Assembly (NCBI GenBank): GCA_938004815.1
Contig: CALKVR010000922.1
Location: 1 to 8,782 of the forward strand
Reading direction: 5' to 3'
Origin: an uncultured Polyangiaceae bacterium
GTDB lineage: Bacteria; Myxococcota_A; Polyangia; Polyangiales; Polyangiaceae
DNA length: 8,782 nucleotides
A model generated the notes under the pieces. The model made no database searches and had not been told where the DNA came from. It saw only the letters and a program-made list of their open reading frames with translations. Shown piece after piece: positions 1 through 5,867 of this stretch. The number at the start of each line of letters is the position of its first letter. The stretch's first letter is position 1. A program made the position numbers and the translations under genes.

Positions 1-455
1 GCGTCCACATCCGCGATCAACGGCAGGACGGCCGTGAGCGCGGACCGCACGTCGAGCCGCGACAGGAGCTGCTGCTGCGCGAGCTCGAGGGTCGCGAGTG
101 CGCGGCCCCCCGGCGTCGCGAGGCGATCGCCGGCGAGGAGCGCCAAGAGCTCCATCTCTGCGCGACGCCACGCCCCCTCGCCGAAGACCGCGCGAACGCG
201 CCGGATGCTCGCGAGGTCGTCGGCCAGCGCGGCGGCGCCGGCCACCTCCTGCGATGCGGCGCTCCCCTCCGCAGCTCGCTGGTCGGCCTCGAGCTTCTCG
301 AGCTCTGCGACCATGGCGCGGCGGGGGCGGCGCGCCTCCTTGTTGTCCTCGGGCAGCTCCCAGCGCAGCACCGTGAGCGGCGTGACCCCGAGCGCACGGG
401 CGAGCTCGGTACGCGTCCTGCTCCCGCGCAGGGCTCGGATTCGGTCCGGAGTCAT
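1..455 (-). CDS. Helix-turn-helix (Cro/CI-type) protein, N-terminal part
   Basis: This partial gene enters from the left edge on the minus strand; 151 complete codons are visible and no stop is reached. The start is the only in-frame ATG near the promoter region (455-453). Residues about 5-33 read as a Cro/CI (XRE)-type helix-turn-helix: a recognition pattern TELARALGVTPLTVLRWE with the conserved ELA, G-V and closing W-E. The rest is helical, rich in Ala, Arg, Leu and Glu (RAMVAELEKLEADQR, then two further Leu/Ala-rich helices), which could be a coiled coil or TPR-like repeats. I infer a DNA-binding regulator; the effector domain lies outside the window. A plus-strand frame over the same DNA is longer in the window, but its product is Arg/Ser-rich low-complexity sequence with no domain, so I treat it as a shadow. 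A small inverted repeat (468-483) lies 12 bp upstream of the start and could be an autoregulatory site. Confidence 0.72.
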   Translation of the reverse strand, partial: MTPDRIRALRGSRTRTELARALGVTPLTVLRWELPEDNKEARRPRRAMVAELEKLEADQRAAEGSAASQEVAGAAALADDLASIRRVRAVFGEGAWRRAEMELLALLAGDRLATPGGRALATLELAQQQLLSRLDVRSALTAVLPLIADVD

Positions 456-467
456 GCGATGCCCCGA

Positions 468-483
468 GGGTAGTCCGATACCC
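468..483. promoter_or_regulatory. Short inverted repeat upstream of the HTH gene
   Basis: GGGTA (468-472) and TACCC (479-483) form a perfect 5-bp inverted repeat with a 6-bp centre. It sits 12 bp upstream of the minus-strand HTH start and within the divergent promoter region. Operators of Cro/CI-type repressors are typically dyads in such a position, so autoregulation is possible. Five-bp arms are short enough to arise by chance, so this is a weak call. Confidence 0.25.
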
Positions 484-503
484 CCGCGGCTGTCGAAGTG
501 GAC

Positions 504-521
504 TTTCACCGAAGGTTCACC
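504..521 (+). promoter_or_regulatory. Pho-box-like direct repeat upstream of the hydrolase
   Basis: The 18-bp sequence TTTCACCGAAGGTTCACC consists of two heptamers, TTTCACC and GTTCACC, separated by 4 bp, giving an 11-bp period. This is the architecture bound by PhoB/PhoP-family response regulators. The second heptamer equals the GTTCACC core of the Streptomyces PhoP box, and the first differs at one base. It is oriented toward the hydrolase gene and ends 56 bp before its ATG. An AT-richer stretch, CTCTATCAA, lies at 561-569 just upstream of the start. A link to phosphate control is inference: the organism is not Streptomyces and the regulator is not in the window. The site could instead serve the divergent HTH gene. 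Confidence 0.4.
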
Positions 522-577
522 GCGCCTCGACGGCGGCGACCGCGATCCGACACGCACGGGCTCTATCAAGCGCGGAC

Positions 578-1666
578 ATGAAAGACGCGATCTCGATGTC
601 CGCGCTGGTCGCGGCCGTCGCGCCGCTCTTGTGCACCCCGCCCCTCTCCGGGGACGAGCCGGCCTCGATAGCCACCGACGCCGAGGTGCATTGCAGCGCG
701 ACCGCCGACGTTCGTGTCATTTTGGTGGCGATCGATGGCGTGCGTTGGCAAGAGGTCTACGAGGGGACCGATCCCGCCCTCGTGGGCGACCGCCCGCGAC
801 GCTCGGCCCAGGCGCTCGTTCCGCACCTCCACGCGCTCGCCAAGAGGGGGATCGCGCTCGGTGCCCCTGGCCACGGGGAGGCGTTCTACGCGAGCGGCCC
901 CAACTTCGTTTCGCTGCCGGGCTACACCGAGATGCTCACGGGTCGCCCCGCCCCTTGCCAGGAGAACGACTGCACCGACAGGCCGAATTGGACGCTGCTA
1001 GACGCGTTCCATTCGACGGGCAGCTCGGTAGGCGCCATTGCGTCGTGGGCGCCCATTGCGCGCGTCGCGGCAGCCGACCCCGAGGTCGGCCTGATCTCGG
1101 CGGGCCGGGTGCCCTCCGATCGCGTGCGCGCGCTCCCCACCATGCAGGCAACCTTCGATGCCGGGGCGCGCGCCGGCGCTTCTCCGGGGCACGGCGACTA
1201 CCGGCCCGATGCATTTACGCGGGCCATCGCGCTCGGCGTCCTGCAACGGGAGCGACCGCGCTTTCTCTTCGTGGGCCTCGGCGATACCGACGAGCACGCC
1301 CACGCCGGCGACTATGGGGCGTACCTCGACGCCCTCGGCCTCGCCGACCGGTTCGTCGGCGACGTGATGGAGCTCGCCAGCGCCTGGCGCAAAGAAGGAG
1401 AGGAGACGATCGTCGTCGTGACCACCGACCACGGCCGCAGCGCCGACTTTCGCAACCACGGCCGCGCGTGGGCCGAGTCCGGTCGCGGGTGGCTCATCGC
1501 GGCAGGAGGCCCCATCCCCGCACGCGGATTCGTGTCGTCGCCGCGACCGCGACACCTCAAAGACATCGCGCCCACGCTCGCCGCCGTTGCGAAGCTCCCC
1601 ATCGAGCGCCGCGGCGACTCGGGCGAAGTGATCACCGAGATGCTCACGTCGTGCGAGGTTCGCTGA
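578..1666 (+). CDS. Alkaline phosphatase superfamily hydrolase (phosphodiesterase-like)
   Basis: This 362-residue protein has the layout of the metal-dependent alkaline phosphatase superfamily, closest to type I phosphodiesterase/nucleotide pyrophosphatases. Residues 48-56 (ILVAIDGVRW) give the first metal Asp, D53. Residues 108-122 (PNFVSLPGYTEMLTG) align with the nucleophile region, which makes S112 the likely nucleophile where NPP enzymes use Thr. Residues 234-243 (LGDTDEHAHA) supply Asp and His metal ligands, and 282-286 (TTDHG) the D284/H285 pair. H294 or H326 completes the site, and HLKDIAPTLAA (326-336) is the usual closing helix. The first 25 or so residues are hydrophobic (MSALVAAVAPLLC) and may be a signal peptide, but no proper lipobox is present, and export is inferred. 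The ATG follows a weak ribosome site. The hydrolytic class is well supported; the substrate (phosphodiester, phosphomonoester or sulfate ester) cannot be read from sequence. A Pho-box-like repeat upstream suggests phosphate regulation. The gene converges with the downstream kinase gene across 12 nt. Confidence 0.88.
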   Translation: MKDAISMSALVAAVAPLLCTPPLSGDEPASIATDAEVHCSATADVRVILVAIDGVRWQEVYEGTDPALVGDRPRRSAQALVPHLHALAKRGIALGAPGHGEAFYASGPNFVSLPGYTEMLTGRPAPCQENDCTDRPNWTLLDAFHSTGSSVGAIASWAPIARVAAADPEVGLISAGRVPSDRVRALPTMQATFDAGARAGASPGHGDYRPDAFTRAIALGVLQRERPRFLFVGLGDTDEHAHAGDYGAYLDALGLADRFVGDVMELASAWRKEGEETIVVVTTDHGRSADFRNHGRAWAESGRGWLIAAGGPIPARGFVSSPRPRHLKDIAPTLAAVAKLPIERRGDSGEVITEMLTSCEVR

Positions 1667-1678
1667 AGAGCCCGCTCG

Positions 1679-3178
1679 TTAGAAGCCCATGTCGGGGCCC
1701 GTCTGCCAATTCGTCGACGCGGGCGGCTTTTCGGTGGGCTTTTCGGCCGGCTTGACCGGCCGCGGCAGCGGCCCGGGGCGAACCGGCTGAGGACGCGGAG
1801 GGGCGTCCGTCGTCGGGGCCTGTGGCTGCGCGTCCGGCTCCGCCGGCGCCGGTGCCGGCGCGGGCTGCGCGTCCGCCGGCTCGCTCGTCTCGAGCACCTC
1901 GGGCGCGAGCACCGTCGAGGCCGCGGTCGACGTGGCCGATGGAGCTGCAGCGGCCTCACCTTTGGTCCGGATCGTCATCCAGGTGATGGTCCCGCCGATG
2001 GCAAACGCCGCCGCCGCCGAGAGCAACCACCAGCCGAGCCTCGAGCGCTGCGGCGCCTCCTCGGCGGCCATCGTGACGCTGTTCTCGACCGGCGCCATCA
2101 CCGACGTCGGCATGTCGGGCACGGGCGGCATCGGCGGCACGGCCGGCGGCGGCGGGAAGGCCGACTGCGGAATCTCGAACAACTCGCCTTGCGCCCTCGC
2201 GAGCGACTGCATGCGCTCGACCACCGCGCGCGATCGGCGGGGCGCGAACGGCAGAAGCTGGAGCGCCAGCTCCGCCGCCGACGTGACCCGCAGCTCGGGC
2301 TGCTTGGCGAGGCACCAGTGGACGACCTCGACGAGCTCGGGCACCAGATCGGCGCGCAAGGAGGAGAGCGCATCGGGATCTGTCTCGATGATCGCCGCCG
2401 AGACCTCGGGCACGGTCGCCCCCTTGAACGGCAGCCGCCCCGAGAGGAGCTCGTAGAGGACGACCCCCATCGACCAGAGATCCGAGCGCGGCCCGGCGTC
2501 TTTGCTGGAACGCACCGTCTCGGGCGCCATGTAGTGGGGCGTCCCGAGCAAATCGCGCGTATCGACGTGTCGCCGCAACGTCGTCGAGATCGTCTCCGCG
2601 TCGATGATCTTCGAGATCCCGAAGTCGAGGAGCTTCACCGTTGCCCAGCCGTCACGACGCACGGTCAGGAACAGGTTCTCGGGCTTGATATCGCGGTGCA
2701 CCAAGCCGGCTGCATGCGCCTCGGCCAGGGCCTCGCAAGCCTGGATGACGAACTCGACGGCCTGGTCGACGCTCAACGTGCCCGTGCGCAGGAGCATCGC
2801 GCCCAGGTCTTCGCCCTCGAGCAGCTCCATCACCATGTAGGGGACCCCGTCGTGGAGGAGGCCGACGTCGAACACGCGACAGACGAAGTCGCTGCGGAGC
2901 TGTGCGGCGGCGCGCGCCTCCTGGAGAAAGCGCGACACGACGTTCGGGTTGGTCGCCAGAGCCGGTCTCAGGACCTTGATCGCATACCGCTCGTTCAAAT
3001 GCAGATGGCGGGCGCTGTACACGACCGCCATCCCGCCCTCGCCCGCCAGCCCCTCGATCTCGTACCGCCCCGCAACCATGTCGCCGCGATCGAGCGCAGG
3101 CACGCTGCCCTCCAGCCCCAAACGTAACGGTGCCGTCAGTGTCTGGGCCGTTATCTGGTCGCGACGATTGGACTGCAT
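1679..3178 (-). CDS. Transmembrane serine/threonine protein kinase (downstream gene of pair)
   Basis: A 499-residue PknB-type kinase with one membrane segment. The kinase domain (about 39-310) is complete: Gly loop GEGGMAVVY (46-54), ATP-binding Lys K68 (YAIKVL), helix-C Glu E87, catalytic loop HRDIKPEN (161-168), DFG (185-187), a rather long activation loop ending GTPHYMAPE (212-220), and SDLWSMGVVLYELL (232-245). It is therefore an active-looking RD kinase. A Pro-rich juxtamembrane stretch (342-358) leads to a membrane helix (about 382-403). An Ala/Pro/Lys-rich linker of roughly 90 residues follows and should be extracytoplasmic; there are no PASTA repeats. The protein ends TNWQTGPDMGF, shared with the adjacent kinase. 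I chose ATG 3178 because it begins the kinase-specific N-terminus; the frame stays open upstream, but only inside the preceding gene. It lies 25 nt after the stop of the upstream kinase and is surely cotranscribed. The phosphorylation targets are unknown. Confidence 0.93.
   Translation of the reverse strand: MQSNRRDQITAQTLTAPLRLGLEGSVPALDRGDMVAGRYEIEGLAGEGGMAVVYSARHLHLNERYAIKVLRPALATNPNVVSRFLQEARAAAQLRSDFVCRVFDVGLLHDGVPYMVMELLEGEDLGAMLLRTGTLSVDQAVEFVIQACEALAEAHAAGLVHRDIKPENLFLTVRRDGWATVKLLDFGISKIIDAETISTTLRRHVDTRDLLGTPHYMAPETVRSSKDAGPRSDLWSMGVVLYELLSGRLPFKGATVPEVSAAIIETDPDALSSLRADLVPELVEVVHWCLAKQPELRVTSAAELALQLLPFAPRRSRAVVERMQSLARAQGELFEIPQSAFPPPPAVPPMPPVPDMPTSVMAPVENSVTMAAEEAPQRSRLGWWLLSAAAAFAIGGTITWMTIRTKGEAAAAPSATSTAASTVLAPEVLETSEPADAQPAPAPAPAEPDAQPQAPTTDAPPRPQPVRPGPLPRPVKPAEKPTEKPPASTNWQTGPDMGF
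1682..1699 (-). repeat. Shared kinase tail coding repeat, copy in downstream kinase
   Basis: This 18-nt segment encodes GPDMGF at the extreme C-terminus of the downstream kinase. It matches the segment at 3207-3224 at 17 of 18 bases. The surrounding linkers share little beyond a T-x-W-x-x just before the tail, so the match looks selected or recently copied. Confidence 0.8.
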
Positions 3179-3183
3179 GGGAA

Positions 3184-3204
3184 CTATCCGGCTCGATTGG
3201 TCAT
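3184..3204 (-). other. Six-codon leader ORF bridging the two kinase genes
   Basis: The stop TGA of the upstream kinase (3206-3204) overlaps an ATG (3204-3202). That ATG opens a tiny frame, MTNRAG followed by TAG (3186-3184), and the stop lies only 5 nt before the ATG of the downstream kinase. No strong Shine-Dalgarno is visible for the downstream kinase, so termination-reinitiation through this mini-ORF could couple their translation. Such a short frame can arise by chance; conservation in relatives would decide. Confidence 0.3.
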
Positions 3205-4685
3205 CAGAACCCCATGTCGGGGCCACCGCTCCACGTGGTCGGCTTGCCGGTCTTGGCGGGGCGTGGCGAAGCAGGGCCCGGCCGCGCCGCCGGGCGAGCG
3301 TGCTCTCTGTCGGGCTCGGCGCTCGGAGTGGTCGTGGACGCGGCCGCGGATGGCGCGGTCGAAGTGTCTGCGGAGGCGCTCGGCTCCGGCGCGGGGCTCG
3401 AGGGCGCGACGACCGGCGCCCCCGCGTCGGCCTGCGCCGATGCGGTGGCAGTTGGGCGGCCCTGTTGGGCGAGATAGAACGCCAGCGCCGCACCTGCACC
3501 GGCGGCCGCAACCAGCGCGATCGCGGCGACCATCCGCCGATACGACGCGCGGGCTCGGCTCACGCCACTCTGGGTCACCCGCGGCGTCCCCGCGCTGCGA
3601 CTCAGGGCGTGGCCACCGGTCGTCCCGCTCGGCGTCATCGACATTGGGTCAGGGAGGCTGACGCGCGGGAGCGAGTCGCTCGTCGCCATCGCCCACCCCA
3701 GCGCACGGGCCGCGTCGCGCATCGCCTCACGGCGTTGCTTGCGGAGCTCGCCCAGGTGACGCCGTGCGCAGGTACCCAGCTCGTCGTCCGTCACCGGCGT
3801 ACCGAACGAGACCAGCAGGACGTCCAGCTCATCGGCGAGCGCCGCCATGCTCGCGTACCGGTCTTCGGGCGCCTTCGCGAGCCAGCGTGAGACGATCGCC
3901 GCGAGCTCCGGCGGATAGTCCGGCACGTGATGGGACGGGGGCACCGGGCGAGCGGTCGCGACGTTCGCAATGGTCGCGCTGGGGTTGGCACCCATGAAGG
4001 GGTGCTTGCCCGTGGTGAGGCGATAGAGCAGCGTGCCCATCGCAAAGATGTCGGTGCGGCGGTCCACCGCGTCGCCCGAAGCCTGCTCGGGCGCCATGTA
4101 GGGGACCTTGCCCTTGAACTGCCCGGCCTGCGTCGCGCCGTTCTCCGTCTGCCCCTTCGCCACCCCGAAGTCGACGACCTTCACGTGACCGTCGAAGCTG
4201 ATCATCAGGTTCTGTGGGGAGACGTCACGGTGGACGATGCCGACGGGCTGGTCATCGTCGTCCGTCACCTCGTGGGCCGCGTGCAGCCCGCGCGCGGCGC
4301 GTGAGCAAATGTGGAGCGCGAGGCGAAGAGGGAACCGGCCCTCTGCGCTCTCGACGGCTTTCATCAGGGTCGAGAGCGACTCACCGTCCACCCACTCCAT
4401 CACCAGAAAGAGGAGCCCGCCGTCCTCGCCGAGATCGAGCGTTCCGGCGACGTTCGGGTGCTGCACACGCATCGCCAGCCGCGCCTCGGCGAGGAACATC
4501 CGCTCGAACTGCGGGTCGTCGCTGAGCATCGGCAGCATGGTCTTGAGCGCGACCGTCTTCCGGAACCCGTGCGAGCCCGTCTGACGCGCAGCCCAGACCG
4601 TCGCCATTCCCCCTTGGGCAATCGCCGTGAGGAGCTCATACCGCCCCAAGTGGCTCCCGGGCTCGAGGGATTTGCGAGCGCGCAT
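3204..4685 (-). CDS. Transmembrane serine/threonine protein kinase (upstream gene of pair)
   Basis: A 493-residue kinase with one membrane segment. Kinase domain about 14-292: Gly loop AQGGMATVW (23-31), in which the first Gly is replaced by Ala; ATP Lys K48 (VALK); helix-C Glu E67; catalytic loop HRDVSPQN (152-159), where the usual Lys is Ser; DFG (172-174); a short activation loop ending KVPYMAPE (193-200); and TDIFAMGTLLYRL (211-223). The Lys-to-Ser change is, to my knowledge, common among myxobacterial kinases and does not by itself mean loss of activity. A basic helical juxtamembrane region (about 298-332) and a Ser/Thr-rich stretch precede the membrane helix (about 385-406). The Ala/Ser/Pro/Thr-rich extracytoplasmic linker ends TTWSGGPDMGF. 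ATG 4685 is chosen because GGAG lies 7 nt upstream (4696-4693); the frame is open further upstream but gives non-kinase sequence over the promoter. First gene of the kinase operon, divergent from the TPR/PEGA-like gene. Confidence 0.92.
   Translation of the reverse strand: MRARKSLEPGSHLGRYELLTAIAQGGMATVWAARQTGSHGFRKTVALKTMLPMLSDDPQFERMFLAEARLAMRVQHPNVAGTLDLGEDGGLLFLVMEWVDGESLSTLMKAVESAEGRFPLRLALHICSRAARGLHAAHEVTDDDDQPVGIVHRDVSPQNLMISFDGHVKVVDFGVAKGQTENGATQAGQFKGKVPYMAPEQASGDAVDRRTDIFAMGTLLYRLTTGKHPFMGANPSATIANVATARPVPPSHHVPDYPPELAAIVSRWLAKAPEDRYASMAALADELDVLLVSFGTPVTDDELGTCARRHLGELRKQRREAMRDAARALGWAMATSDSLPRVSLPDPMSMTPSGTTGGHALSRSAGTPRVTQSGVSRARASYRRMVAAIALVAAAGAGAALAFYLAQQGRPTATASAQADAGAPVVAPSSPAPEPSASADTSTAPSAAASTTTPSAEPDREHARPAARPGPASPRPAKTGKPTTWSGGPDMGF
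3207..3224 (-). repeat. Shared kinase tail coding repeat, copy in upstream kinase
   Basis: Second copy of the GPDMGF-coding tail, at the C-terminus of the upstream kinase, immediately before its TGA stop. It differs from the other copy at a single base, which is a synonymous change (GGC/GGG for Gly). Confidence 0.8.
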
Positions 4686-4723
4686 GGACCCGCTCCACTT
4701 TACGTGGGCCCGCGATTTCGATT

Positions 4724-4741
4724 GTGACGGCGGCGTGACGG
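4724..4741 (-). promoter_or_regulatory. Perfect 7-bp direct repeat upstream of the kinase operon
   Basis: Read on the minus strand, CCGTCAC-GCCG-CCGTCAC is a perfect heptamer repeat with a 4-bp spacer and 11-bp period, ending 38 bp before the kinase ATG. The heptamer matches the Escherichia coli Pho-box half site CTGTCAT at 5 of 7 positions and shares the TCAC-N7-TCAC core with the repeat at 504-521. It lies in the 117-bp divergent promoter region and could also act on the plus-strand TPR/PEGA-like gene. Binding by a PhoB/OmpR-family regulator is inferred from architecture only. Confidence 0.4.
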
Positions 4742-4802
4742 TTTGGAAACAACGCCCGATGCACGCCGCGTTCCAGGCCGCGATCCACTTATCCTCGCGA
4801 GC

Positions 4803-5867
4803 ATGCACCCATCGCGTCGCCACGCATCGCGTCGTGCGATCCTCTGCAGCGCCTTATCTGTCGTCGCGTTCTTCGGGGCCCCAGGGGCCGTGGCCGCCCA
4901 AGACGAAGCCGCCATCGCGGCCGCCCGCGCGCTCGCGCAAGAGGGCTCTGTCGCGGCGAAGGCGGGCAAGTGTGAAGAGGCGGTCGACAAGCTCGGCCGC
5001 GCCAAGCGGATCATCGCGGCCCCCACGATCTTGGTCCCGCTCGGCGAATGCCAGATCACGCTCGGGCAGATCGTCGTCGGCACCGAGAACCTCCAGGCGG
5101 CCGCGCGCGAGGTGCTGCCGGACGATGCTCCCAAGCCGTTCGTCGACGCGCAGAACCGCGCCCGCCAGATCCTCCCCGACGCGCTGAAAAAGCTCGCGAG
5201 GCTCCGCGTCGACGTGGTCGCCCCCGCCGGGGTCGACTTCGAGCTGACCGACAACGGCGAGGTCGTCTCGGACGCCCTCGTCGGCGTCGATCGGCCCGCC
5301 GATCCCAAGCTTCACAAGATCAGCGTCAAGGCCCCGGGCTACATCGAAGCCACGGCCGAGGTGACGCTCCAGAGCGGAGAGCGCAAGGCCATCGAGCTGA
5401 AGCTCGAGGTCGATCCGAACGCGCCGAAAGAGCCGCCGCCTGGACCGACCGGCGGACCGACCACGGGCCCGACTGCCGGCCCGACGACCGGCCCCCAACC
5501 TCCGCCGACACCACCTCCCGCAGAGGGGCCGAGCGCGCTGGTGGTCGGGGGCGCCGTCGCGCTCAGCCTCGGCGCCGCTGGCCTCATCGTGGGCGGCGTC
5601 TTCGGCGGCCTCGCGTCGTCGAAGAAGTCGGACCTCGACGAGGTCTGCATAGAAAAGGCGTGCCCCGCCGGCTCCGAGGATGACATCGACGACATGAACA
5701 CCTACGGCAACGTGTCGACCGCGATGTTCGTCGTGGGCGGCGCCGCGGCGGGTCTCGGCGCGATCCTCCTCGGGGTCGGGCTCGCTTCGTCCGGGTCGAG
5801 CTCGGAGCAGACCACGGCGTCGTTCGTCCTGCGGCCCGGCGGCTTCTCGATCGAGGGGAGGTTTTGA
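4803..5867 (+). CDS. Secreted TPR/PEGA-like envelope protein with two membrane segments
   Basis: A 354-residue protein of a type frequent in Polyangia; function unknown. Residues 1-32 form a signal peptide: Arg-rich start, hydrophobic core LCSALSVVAFFGA, and an Ala-x-Ala type cleavage region GAVAAQ. Residues 35-125 are helical and TPR-like (ALAQEGSVAAKAGKCEEAV). Residues 133-205 look like a PEGA-type beta domain (LRVDVVAPAGVDFELTDNG, then HKISVKAPGYIEATAEV). A GPTx repeat and Pro-rich linker (212-241) follow, then two Gly/Ala-rich membrane segments (245-270 and 305-328) around a short acidic loop with Cys 282 and 287, and a C-terminal strand ending SIEGRF. ATG 4803 is preferred: a TTG 60 nt upstream would only add residues in front of the signal peptide. 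The ribosome site is weak. It is the first gene of a two-gene operon, its TGA overlapping the next ATG by one base. It probably carries or senses envelope components; divergence from the kinases hints at a shared role (inference). Confidence 0.8.
   Translation: MHPSRRHASRRAILCSALSVVAFFGAPGAVAAQDEAAIAAARALAQEGSVAAKAGKCEEAVDKLGRAKRIIAAPTILVPLGECQITLGQIVVGTENLQAAAREVLPDDAPKPFVDAQNRARQILPDALKKLARLRVDVVAPAGVDFELTDNGEVVSDALVGVDRPADPKLHKISVKAPGYIEATAEVTLQSGERKAIELKLEVDPNAPKEPPPGPTGGPTTGPTAGPTTGPQPPPTPPPAEGPSALVVGGAVALSLGAAGLIVGGVFGGLASSKKSDLDEVCIEKACPAGSEDDIDDMNTYGNVSTAMFVVGGAAAGLGAILLGVGLASSGSSSEQTTASFVLRPGGFSIEGRF
5442..5489 (+). repeat. Four tandem 12-nt units coding GPTx
   Basis: Four consecutive 12-nt units encode GPTG, GPTT, GPTA and GPTT in the Pro-rich linker between the PEGA-like domain and the membrane segments. 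The units vary mainly at the fourth codon and at wobble positions. Such linker repeats change length easily by slippage. Confidence 0.8.

Noticed and set aside
1667..1678. Possible terminator between the hydrolase and the downstream kinase
   Set aside because: Only a 4-bp GAGC/GCTC pairing with a 2-nt loop is present, too small to form a hairpin; no U-tract.
34..1755. A 573-codon plus-strand open frame over the left part of the window
   Set aside because: The product is Arg/Ala/Ser-rich low-complexity sequence with no domain. It overlaps the hydrolase in another frame and the minus-strand HTH gene, both of which show real motifs. It is a high-G+C shadow frame.
2189..3127. A 312-codon plus-strand frame antisense to the kinase domain of the downstream kinase
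   Set aside because: It mirrors the kinase codons and shows no domain of its own; long antisense frames are expected opposite G+C-biased genes.
3179..3511. N-terminal extension of the downstream kinase by 111 codons
   Set aside because: The extension lies inside the upstream kinase's tail coding sequence, is Arg/Pro-rich and has no domain. ATG 3178 gives a normal kinase N-terminus.
4743..4802. TTG start 20 codons upstream of the TPR/PEGA-like gene
   Set aside because: It would place a charged stretch before the signal peptide and run through the promoter region; ATG 4803 gives a standard signal peptide.
4686..4823. N-terminal extension of the upstream kinase by 46 codons
   Set aside because: It would cover the divergent promoter region and the first codons of the plus-strand gene. 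ATG 4685 has a GGAG ribosome site at 7-nt spacing.
5442..5489. CRISPR-like array
   Set aside because: The four 12-nt units are in-frame GPTx codons without spacers; this is a protein linker repeat.
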